DNA from: Pelagibacteraceae bacterium AG-325-J13
GTDB lineage: Bacteria; Pseudomonadota; Alphaproteobacteria; Pelagibacterales; Pelagibacteraceae
NCBI GenBank assembly: GCA_003282835.1
Contig: QBYL01000006.1
Coordinates: forward strand, 1-45,204
Length of the DNA stretch: 45,204 nt
Reading direction: 5' to 3'
Below, one piece after another: positions 8,161-14,682 of the stretch (position 1 is its first letter; the number at the start of each line of letters is the position of its first letter). The notes under the pieces were generated by a model. That model saw nothing but the letters and a program-made list of their open reading frames with translations, was not told the origin of the DNA and did no database searches. The position numbers and the translations under genes are program-made.

Positions 8161-8562
8161 TTAACAGCTTGAGTTTCTATTTACCGTTAATGCTTGATTA
8201 AGAGTAATCTCACACCTCGTATTAGGGTTGTAAGCTTTGATAGTATAGTTAGAACCGCTTACGTTTATACAAAATTGAAAATCTTGTTCTGACAAATTGT
8301 CTTGTCCATTTAAAACATTATCGGCAATTAGTTTTCCAGAGCTTGAGCTACAGCTTGACGCTGAGCTATAATAAGAACCATAATTTGATTTATATTCTTG
8401 TAAACCTAAGTTAATTGAATTCAAACTTAGTTCAGCATTTTTTTCTTTAGCGCTTTTTGTGTAACCAGTATAAGAAACTATACCGATTGCTGATAGTATA
8501 CCAATTAAGGCCACCACAACCAAGAGCTCTATCAAAGTAAAGCCTCGGTTGTGATAACTCAT
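8161..8562 (-). CDS. Type IV pilin-like protein of a different subgroup (array member 2)
   Basis: A 133-residue prepilin starting MSYHNRGFTLIELL with the helix VVVALIGILSAIGIVSYTGY, clearly different from the other members. The following NLGLQEYKSNYGSYY recalls the ordinary PilE/PilA-type pilins of proteobacteria, with a conserved tyrosine-rich stretch after alpha-1. Four cysteines include a pair near the C-terminus (RCEITL...NSSC). It sits second in the array, 4 bases after the promoter-proximal pilin. It could be a conventional minor pilin conserved across T4P systems, in contrast to the paralogous series around it. Confidence 0.86.
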   Translation of the reverse strand: MSYHNRGFTLIELLVVVALIGILSAIGIVSYTGYTKSAKEKNAELSLNSINLGLQEYKSNYGSYYSSASSCSSSSGKLIADNVLNGQDNLSEQDFQFCINVSGSNYTIKAYNPNTRCEITLNQALTVNRNSSC

Positions 8563-8566
8563 AATT

Positions 8567-9013
8567 TTAATCTACTGATATTGTCGCAGTTAATTGGTCT
8601 GCAGACGCACATCCAGTTTTAGTGCAAGTTTTAACTGATACATTTGATCCGCTTGCATTAACACTAACTTGACCAGCTACGAAACTAGAACTACTTGCAA
8701 CTGCGTTGTTAGATGTACTGTAAGGGTTTTTATCAGTCATTGTCGCTACTGCACCTGAAACTGCTTTTGCAGCTGTTGCAGGACAATCTTGATTCGTACC
8801 CATGAATTTTGACTCACCTAAAGAACACTTCTGTATCTCTGCTGAGATATATTTTACAGCATTTGAGTGCATAGTTTTAGTTGCATTGGCTTTTGCTGAA
8901 GCAGTGTAACCATTATAAGCAACCACTCCTACTGCTGCCAAAATACCAATTATAGCTACTACAACTAATAATTCTATTAGTGTAAAAGCTTTTGTTTGTT
9001 TAGTTTTATTCAT
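8567..9013 (-). CDS. pilA: Probable major type IV pilin (array member 1)
   Basis: A 148-residue prepilin, leader MNKTKQTKA, helix FTLIELLVVVAIIGILAA. Anchors: IQKCSLGESKFM, DKNPYSTS and the terminal VKTCTKTGC. Ala/Ser/Thr-rich and smaller than its siblings. It is the first pilin after pilC and the only one preceded by an untranslated leader with a promoter-like element (9051-9078), a hairpin and a strong Shine-Dalgarno AGGGG six bases before ATG. These features suggest it is the most highly expressed subunit. Calling it 'major' is an inference from position and signals, not from sequence alone. Confidence 0.85.
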   Translation of the reverse strand: MNKTKQTKAFTLIELLVVVAIIGILAAVGVVAYNGYTASAKANATKTMHSNAVKYISAEIQKCSLGESKFMGTNQDCPATAAKAVSGAVATMTDKNPYSTSNNAVASSSSFVAGQVSVNASGSNVSVKTCTKTGCASADQLTATISVD

Positions 9014-9025
9014 TTATATCCCCTG

Positions 9026-9041
9026 GTTAAGAAAACTTAAC
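9026..9041 (-). promoter_or_regulatory. Hairpin in pilA leader, next to a strong ribosome-binding site
   Basis: A perfect inverted repeat GTTAAG-TTTT-CTTAAC lies in the leader of the first pilin gene, immediately followed by CCAGGGGATATAAATG. The AGGGG is the clearest Shine-Dalgarno I checked in the array. The stem could protect the 5' end of the pilin mRNA or act in processing of the pilC-pilA transcript; it lacks the T tract of a terminator. Confidence 0.5.
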
Positions 9042-9050
9042 TTTGATAAA

Positions 9051-9078
9051 ATCTTACATAAATGAGAGCTACTTTCAA
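9051..9078 (-). promoter_or_regulatory. Candidate promoter of the pilin array
   Basis: On the minus strand TTGAAA (9073-9078) and TAAGAT (9051-9056) are separated by 16 bases, in the 77-bp gap between pilC and the first pilin. This would let pilins be made in excess of the assembly machinery. Confidence 0.45.
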
Positions 9079-9090
9079 GGTCTAGAATTA

Positions 9091-10323
9091 TCAATTAATT
9101 ATTGCACCAACGTTAAATATTGGTGAATAAAGAGCGATCATTAAGCCCCCAATCGTAGCTCCCATAAAAACGATCATAATAGGCTCTATTAAACTAGATA
9201 AATTACTAACGGCAGTGTCAAATTCTTCCTCATAGTATTTTGCTACAGAAGCAAACATTGAGTCTAGACTTCCTGTTTGTTCACCTACAGAAATTAATTG
9301 GCTAAATGTAGGAGGAAATATTTTTTCTTTAGAAAATAATACAGTTAGTGACTCACCTGAAAAAACTCCTTTTTTTATATTTTCTATAGCTTCGATCACA
9401 ATGGTATTTGTAGTTACAGATTTTGCAATATCCAAACTTTCTAAAATATCTACTCCAGCTTGATTTAGATTTCCCATTACAAGAGACACCCGAGCCAAAA
9501 TTGATTTTCTAATTAAATTTCCAAATAAAGGTAATTTTAAAACAGATGCATGCCAAGCTTTTCTAACTTTATAATTAGTTTTAACTAAATATCTAAAGCC
9601 AAAAATAAAAGACACGATAAAAATTAATGTCAAGCCTCCACCAGAGAATGAGCGCATAAATGCACTAGCTGACATAATAGCTGCCGTTGGGCCAGGTATC
9701 TCTACACCCATGCCTTCATACATTTTAACAAATACTGGCACAACTTTGATCAACATAAAAATAGTAACTAGTATTGCAACAGAAAATAAAACTCCTGGAT
9801 AGAATAAAGCACTTTTAATTTGGGATTTAATTTTTTCCCTTTTTTCTAATGATAAAACAATTCTCTCAAGAAAAGTATCAAGTTTACCACTTGCCTCTCC
9901 GGCTTTAATAAGGTTTACGGTAACTATGTCAAATACTTTTGGATGATTTTCAAAGCACTTTGATAATGGATTACCAGACTCTAAATCTTTTTTAATTTTT
10001 TCAATAACTGCTTTCATATTTGGAGATATTGTTTGATCAATTAACAAATTAAGAGCATTAAGAACTGGTAGACCAGCTCTTAACATTGTAGAAAATTGTT
10101 TTGCAAAAATAAGAATATCTTGTGCCTTAACACCTTTACCAAAGCTAAAACCTCCAGATTTTTTTTTCTCCTTAACTTCTTTTTTCTTTTTTGCTTGGAC
10201 AAGCTTAGTAATTATGACTTTTTGTTCTTTTAATTTATAAGCAGCCTCAGAATTATTGAGAGCTTCGATTTCACCTTCAACATATTTACCTGCGGAAATA
10301 CCTTTATATTCAAAATTTAACAT
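9091..10323 (-). CDS. pilC: Type IV pilus inner-membrane platform protein PilC
   Basis: A 410-residue GspF/PilC-family protein, the usual length. The N-terminus (FEYKGISAGKYVEGEIEA) is the cytoplasmic lead-in. Two GspF domains follow, with hallmarks FAKQFSTMLRAGLPVLNAL (about residues 87-105) and, in the second repeat, ILARVSLVMGNLNQAGVDILESL. Hydrophobic segments near 175-195, 225-245 and 380-400 fit the three membrane spans of the family. PilC couples the PilB/PilT motors to the growing pilus base. It lies 1 base after pilB and 77 bases before the first pilin. Confidence 0.95.
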   Translation of the reverse strand: MLNFEYKGISAGKYVEGEIEALNNSEAAYKLKEQKVIITKLVQAKKKKEVKEKKKSGGFSFGKGVKAQDILIFAKQFSTMLRAGLPVLNALNLLIDQTISPNMKAVIEKIKKDLESGNPLSKCFENHPKVFDIVTVNLIKAGEASGKLDTFLERIVLSLEKREKIKSQIKSALFYPGVLFSVAILVTIFMLIKVVPVFVKMYEGMGVEIPGPTAAIMSASAFMRSFSGGGLTLIFIVSFIFGFRYLVKTNYKVRKAWHASVLKLPLFGNLIRKSILARVSLVMGNLNQAGVDILESLDIAKSVTTNTIVIEAIENIKKGVFSGESLTVLFSKEKIFPPTFSQLISVGEQTGSLDSMFASVAKYYEEEFDTAVSNLSSLIEPIMIVFMGATIGGLMIALYSPIFNVGAIIN

Positions 10324-10324
10324 T

Positions 10325-12046
10325 TTAATCCATTGCTAATATTCTTTGATACTCTGCAAATGATAAATCACCTGTAAGTAAAAGTTCTTTTCCCATATCT
10401 TGCATAGTTCTAAAATTATCTCTTTTAGCGACATCTTTAATTTCTTGTGTTGTAGCTTTTCTTAGAATTGCGTCTTTAATATTTTTGGTTATCTTTAAAA
10501 TTTCATAAATACCCATTCGACCTTTGTAACCAGTACCAACGCTAGTACCGCCGCTAGCGCAAGCTTCACACCCTTTACCCATAACTAGTTTCACTCTAGT
10601 AGCTTCTGCTTCAGTAAAACCGATAGTATTTAAAATTTTTGGAGTAATTTTATCATCTGGAACTCGACACTCTGTGCAGGATTTTCTCGCTAGTCTTTGA
10701 GCCATGACAAGTGTACAAGCCGCAGAAATTAAATAATCGGGGGTTCCCATATTTTGTAATCTAGTAATTGAACTTGGAGCATCATTAGTGTGCAAAGTGC
10801 TAAAGACAAGGTGACCCGTAAGGGCTGCTTTAAGAGCAATGTCCACTGTGGCTTTATCCCTAATCTCTCCAACCAGAATAACTTCTGGGTCTTGTCTTAA
10901 AAATGATCTTAGAGCCTTTTCAAATGTATATCCAATATCATCCCTTACCTGAACTTGACCAACACCTTCTAATTCATATTCAACTGGATCTTCTGCTGTT
11001 AAAATATTCATCGAGGGTTTATTGATAGTTTTTAAAATACTATAAAGAGTAGTTGTTTTACCGCTTCCCGTTGGACCAGTAACCAAAACCATACCTTGAG
11101 GAGAATTTATGGCTTCTGTTAAGAGTTTTAAATCCTCATCAGCAAAACCAAGTTTATCTAGTGACTTATCTCCCGCTTCTTTATTTAAAAGCCTCATTAC
11201 AATTCGTTCATTATTTTTGGTAGGCATGATGGATATCCTGAGATCCATTTCTTTGTCACCATATTTAAAAGTTGCTCCTCCATCTTGTGGTACTCTTCGT
11301 TCAGCAATATCTAGTTTACTTAATATTTTTATTCTTGTTACTACTGAATTATAATTGAGAGGGTCTTTGGTTAAGAAATCTGTAAATTCATCCATGACTC
11401 TTAGAACCCCATCAACTCTAAATCTTACATGCGCAGTATCTTTAAAGGGTTCTATGTGAATATCGCTTGACTCTAGTTTAATAGCCTCGTTCAAAATCTT
11501 GTCTACAAATACAATCACATCGGACTCGACTTCAAGAGGCACCGCACTTTCTTTTTTCTTTACTGGCTGAATCTTTTCAGTTTTTTGAATATTGGCTTTA
11601 TCTCCTTTATCAAGCCTTACAAGAAATTGACCAATTTCTTTTAATGAAGCTGCATGAAGCTCTGGTTCAAGTTTGGTTAAACTTTGAATATTCTTTAATA
11701 GACCTAATTTAGATGCATCAGGTATCGCAACTTTAATTGTTCCCCCTTCGATGGCAAAAGGTATAATAGTATTATCTTTTAAGTATCTTAACTCAGAATA
11801 TTTCTTGACTTCTTTTGAAATTTTAATCTGATCAAGATTTACTAATGGTATAGAAAAACTCTCTGATAATAATTTTGCAATCTTATTGTCATTAGTGATA
11901 TTTAATTCAAAAGCTGTTTCAAGTTGTGATTTACCTGACTCTTTGCTCAGTGTTTCTATTTGCTTAACTTGATCTTGATCAAGAACATTGTTGTCTCTTA
12001 GCATTGTAATTATGCTTTGTTCACTTGTGTTATCTAATCTTATCAT
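10325..12046 (-). CDS. pilB: Type IV pilus extension ATPase PilB
   Basis: A 573-residue GspE/PilB-type hexameric ATPase. An N-terminal MshEN-like domain (about 1-150) is followed by the N2 domain (SSDIHIEPF) and the ATPase core: Walker A GPTGSGKTTT near residue 324, an Asp box (AEDPVEYELEGVGQVQV), Walker B ILVGEIRD and a His box (TGHLVFSTLHTND). A zinc-binding insert with CTEC and GCEAC follows. It powers pilin polymerisation. It sits 2 bases after pilQ and 1 base before pilC, as part of the machinery operon. Confidence 0.96.
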   Translation of the reverse strand: MIRLDNTSEQSIITMLRDNNVLDQDQVKQIETLSKESGKSQLETAFELNITNDNKIAKLLSESFSIPLVNLDQIKISKEVKKYSELRYLKDNTIIPFAIEGGTIKVAIPDASKLGLLKNIQSLTKLEPELHAASLKEIGQFLVRLDKGDKANIQKTEKIQPVKKKESAVPLEVESDVIVFVDKILNEAIKLESSDIHIEPFKDTAHVRFRVDGVLRVMDEFTDFLTKDPLNYNSVVTRIKILSKLDIAERRVPQDGGATFKYGDKEMDLRISIMPTKNNERIVMRLLNKEAGDKSLDKLGFADEDLKLLTEAINSPQGMVLVTGPTGSGKTTTLYSILKTINKPSMNILTAEDPVEYELEGVGQVQVRDDIGYTFEKALRSFLRQDPEVILVGEIRDKATVDIALKAALTGHLVFSTLHTNDAPSSITRLQNMGTPDYLISAACTLVMAQRLARKSCTECRVPDDKITPKILNTIGFTEAEATRVKLVMGKGCEACASGGTSVGTGYKGRMGIYEILKITKNIKDAILRKATTQEIKDVAKRDNFRTMQDMGKELLLTGDLSFAEYQRILAMD

Positions 12047-12048
12047 GA

Positions 12049-13602
12049 CTATCTAATAACTCTTGGTGCCAAGAATATAAGTAATTCTGTAAGTTCGTCT
12101 TTTTTCTGTCTGCTTTTAAATAAATTTCCTACCACAGGTACGCTGCCTAAACCTGGTGTTTGACCTTTAAGATTGCTAGTGTCTTGTTTCTTAATACCAC
12201 CTATTACTACTATGTCTCCATCACTAACCAGTAACTTTGTTTTTATCTCATTCTTTTTAATTCCAGGTTCGTCAGAGCCTTCGACTGGTGTAGGCGAGTC
12301 ATTATTTACTAAAATATCTAATAATACGTTTCCATCTCCTATAACACTGGGTGTAGCTGTTAGAGATAAAGCTGCATCTTTAAATTCTGTTGTAGTAGTT
12401 CCATCAGAAGTTACCTGATAAGCAACTTGAGTTCCTTGGGTAATCTTTGCCTCCTGATTATTTAATGTAAATACACTTGGGTTGGATAAAATATTTGTTT
12501 TACCCTGTGATTGTAATGCTTCGATCTCAAGTTTTAGTGCACCAGTCCCCAAAGTTTTAATTATTCCTATTCCACTGGTAGCACCTGTTATTGAGTTATT
12601 CGTTACAGTTCCGGCTGCTGCACCTAATGCAATACCAGCTCCAGTGGTTGCAGCACCACCAATTGTACCAGAAATTATTTCAGATCCTTTTTCTCCAGAA
12701 GTACCTCTTTTTGTAATAGCTCCTATTCGCGTTCCTAAATCTCTTTGAAATGTAGAAGTAGCCTCTACTATAAACGCTTCAATTAAAACCTGGTCTGTTT
12801 TTACATCAATTTCTTTTAAGACTGCATCAATAACATCTAAATCTGGTTTTCGCCCTCTAACAATTATTGACCTTGTCATGCTTTCTTCAGTGATAGATAA
12901 ATTACTTAAAGTACTTGTTCCATCGGCTCCTTGAGATGCAAACAAATTTTCAATAGTTTTTTTAGCTTCGGTTGGACTGATATAATATAATCTAAAAATA
13001 TCTGCTAATATTGGTTCAACTGTATCTTCTAATTGAATTTTCTTTTTTAAAACTTCTGCTCTGGCTGATTTTAAAGTTTCTTGAGCTGTAAGTTTTTCAG
13101 GAGTATGCACTCTAATAATTCCTCTTCGTACATCTACATCTGCTCCCAAAGTCTTCATATCTAATAAAGTCTGAAAGGCTGAGTCCCAAGCAACATTTTG
13201 AAGTTTTGCTGTAACTGTTCCACTTACCTCTTCACCAACAATAATATTTACATCGCCTATTTCGGCTAGTGCATCCATGGCGTCTCTAAAATCAACACCT
13301 ATGAAATTAAAGCTAACTAATTGTTTTAAGTTAGTATATTCTTCATCTATTGTGACATAATTTCTTACTTGTTCAGTAGTTATTGTTTTTCTTTTATTTG
13401 CTGTTGGATCAAATTCAGTATCATATGGTTTAGGTCCGTATTTGACTTTGTCTTGCATTGATTTGCTACCATCAACAACAACTTTTGATGGGTCAATTAA
13501 AGGCCCGTCGCCATGAACAGATTTTTTTTTTGTAGCAGCGCAATTAGTTAAGATAACTAATACTGAAAGAAGATACACAAATTTCAAAATTAATGATCTC
13601 AT
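12049..13602 (-). CDS. pilQ: Type IV pilus secretin PilQ (lipoprotein-like)
   Basis: A 517-residue secretin. The N-terminus has a signal sequence ending in VILTNC, with Cys21 as a probable lipidation site, so it may be a self-anchored secretin of the MshL type. A STN/N0 domain (FRDAMDALAEIGDVNIIVGE) is followed by a NolW/N1 domain, and by the secretin core ending in the signature GSVPVVGNLFKSRQKKDELT and LLIFLAPRVI. A Gly/Ala/Thr-rich insert (about residues 300-335) lies in the gate region. It forms the outer-membrane pore. No AMIN domain and no separate pilotin are seen. It overlaps pilP by 4 bases. Confidence 0.94.
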   Translation of the reverse strand: MRSLILKFVYLLSVLVILTNCAATKKKSVHGDGPLIDPSKVVVDGSKSMQDKVKYGPKPYDTEFDPTANKRKTITTEQVRNYVTIDEEYTNLKQLVSFNFIGVDFRDAMDALAEIGDVNIIVGEEVSGTVTAKLQNVAWDSAFQTLLDMKTLGADVDVRRGIIRVHTPEKLTAQETLKSARAEVLKKKIQLEDTVEPILADIFRLYYISPTEAKKTIENLFASQGADGTSTLSNLSITEESMTRSIIVRGRKPDLDVIDAVLKEIDVKTDQVLIEAFIVEATSTFQRDLGTRIGAITKRGTSGEKGSEIISGTIGGAATTGAGIALGAAAGTVTNNSITGATSGIGIIKTLGTGALKLEIEALQSQGKTNILSNPSVFTLNNQEAKITQGTQVAYQVTSDGTTTTEFKDAALSLTATPSVIGDGNVLLDILVNNDSPTPVEGSDEPGIKKNEIKTKLLVSDGDIVVIGGIKKQDTSNLKGQTPGLGSVPVVGNLFKSRQKKDELTELLIFLAPRVIR

Positions 13603-14006
13603 CCCTCTGCCTTTACAATATTATTTTTCATATCAATTGAATATTCTTGTTCTTCTAGTTTAATGTAAACGTGGTCTATAAAAATATCTAATAGCATCAA
13701 ATTAGTTTGAATAATTGAGTCTTCCTTATATTTAACTGTTGTTCCATCGGGAAAACTAAATATTGCATATCTTTTACTTTCTCCAAAAATTATTCCTGAT
13801 AATTTTAAGTTATTCAAAGATATAGATTTTCCTGAACCACCTGCAGATCCTATTGGGCCACTCCCAGAAGCTCCAGCCCCACTTAAAAAAGGATTTACTG
13901 CTGGAAGCTCTTCATCTAAAACATCTTTTTTTTCATCTGCAAAAATTGAATTAATGCTTAGAAGACCAAAAATTAACACCATTAAAATTTTATTTTTTAT
14001 ATTCAT
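13599..14006 (-). CDS. pilP: Type IV pilus periplasmic alignment protein PilP
   Basis: A 135-residue protein with a signal peptide cleaved near IFADEK and no lipobox cysteine, unlike many PilP proteins. The sequence NPFLSG followed by a Gly/Ser-rich linker, then LNNLKLSGIIFGESKRYAIFSF, fits the PilP beta-domain that links PilN/PilO to PilQ. Its place between pilO and pilQ with overlaps on both sides (17 and 4 bases) confirms the assignment. Confidence 0.88.
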   Translation of the reverse strand: MNIKNKILMVLIFGLLSINSIFADEKKDVLDEELPAVNPFLSGAGASGSGPIGSAGGSGKSISLNNLKLSGIIFGESKRYAIFSFPDGTTVKYKEDSIIQTNLMLLDIFIDHVYIKLEEQEYSIDMKNNIVKAEG

Positions 14007-14682
14007 CTGGTAATCCTACTATAGAAATTGTTCCAACAGAATTAATTCCTGCATCCTTAACTACTGATATTTTTTCTCTATCAAAATTAATCACTTTATT
14101 CGATTGTGCTAAGGCTCTTCTAAACTTTAAATAGCCCAAATAATTTCCAGTTATCTCATAAGATACTGGTATTCTAAAATAAGCTACATTTTGGTTTTGA
14201 TTATTTCCTGTATTTTGATCATTGTTGGTACTCTGTCCCTGATTTGAAGCAGCAGCTCCAGAAATTGGAATCGCATCTTCTTTGTTTAAATTAATAATGT
14301 TTAAATTATTTTTTAAGGCAAAATTACTTATATTTTGATAGAGTCCTTCAACTTCCTTTTGACTGTGAAAAAGTTTACTTTTTTTATCATATTCGGGTTG
14401 AATTTCTTTAATTCTATTATTCAACTTTAAAATATTATCGCCAAGGACAGTTATTTGTTTTTCATTTTCTAACATAATGTTGATTCTTTCTTTTTGAAAC
14501 TGAACTTTTGGGTTTACAAATGCATAATAAATTATAAGAAACAATAAAATCGAACCAAAATACACTACAAACTTAGTCAAAAACTTTTTGTCTTTGAAAT
14601 ATTCACTTTCTTTAAATTTTTGAACTAGCTCTTTTATATCGATATTTTTTAAATCTATATTTTTTAAATCATCTAAATTCAT
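13990..14682 (-). CDS. pilO: Type IV pilus alignment protein PilO
   Basis: A 230-residue bitopic protein. The cytoplasmic N-terminus carries LKNIDLKNIDIKELVQKF, like the PilO lead-in, then one membrane span (about 38-58, FVVYFGSILLFLIIYYAFV), a coiled coil (about 62-110) and a ferredoxin-like periplasmic domain ending in SVVKDAGINSVGTISIVGLP. A Gln/Asn-rich insert (about 160-178) is unusual. PilO pairs with PilN to bridge the inner membrane to PilP and PilQ. It overlaps the PilM-PilN fusion gene by 4 bases. Confidence 0.9.
   Translation of the reverse strand: MNLDDLKNIDLKNIDIKELVQKFKESEYFKDKKFLTKFVVYFGSILLFLIIYYAFVNPKVQFQKERINIMLENEKQITVLGDNILKLNNRIKEIQPEYDKKSKLFHSQKEVEGLYQNISNFALKNNLNIINLNKEDAIPISGAAASNQGQSTNNDQNTGNNQNQNVAYFRIPVSYEITGNYLGYLKFRRALAQSNKVINFDREKISVVKDAGINSVGTISIVGLPDEYKK

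Noticed and set aside
3351-9000. Pilin 5' blocks as non-coding interspersed repeats
   Set aside because: They lie in frame at the start of each prepilin gene and encode the conserved helix.
9026-9041. Rho-independent terminator between pilC and pilA
   Set aside because: The stem is AT-rich and only 6 bp, without a following T run, and is better read as a leader hairpin.
12173-12748. Plus-strand ORFs opposite pilQ
   Set aside because: They are antisense shadows of a clear secretin gene with no independent start or similarity; the same holds for those opposite pilB, hslU, rho, hemH and ftsK.
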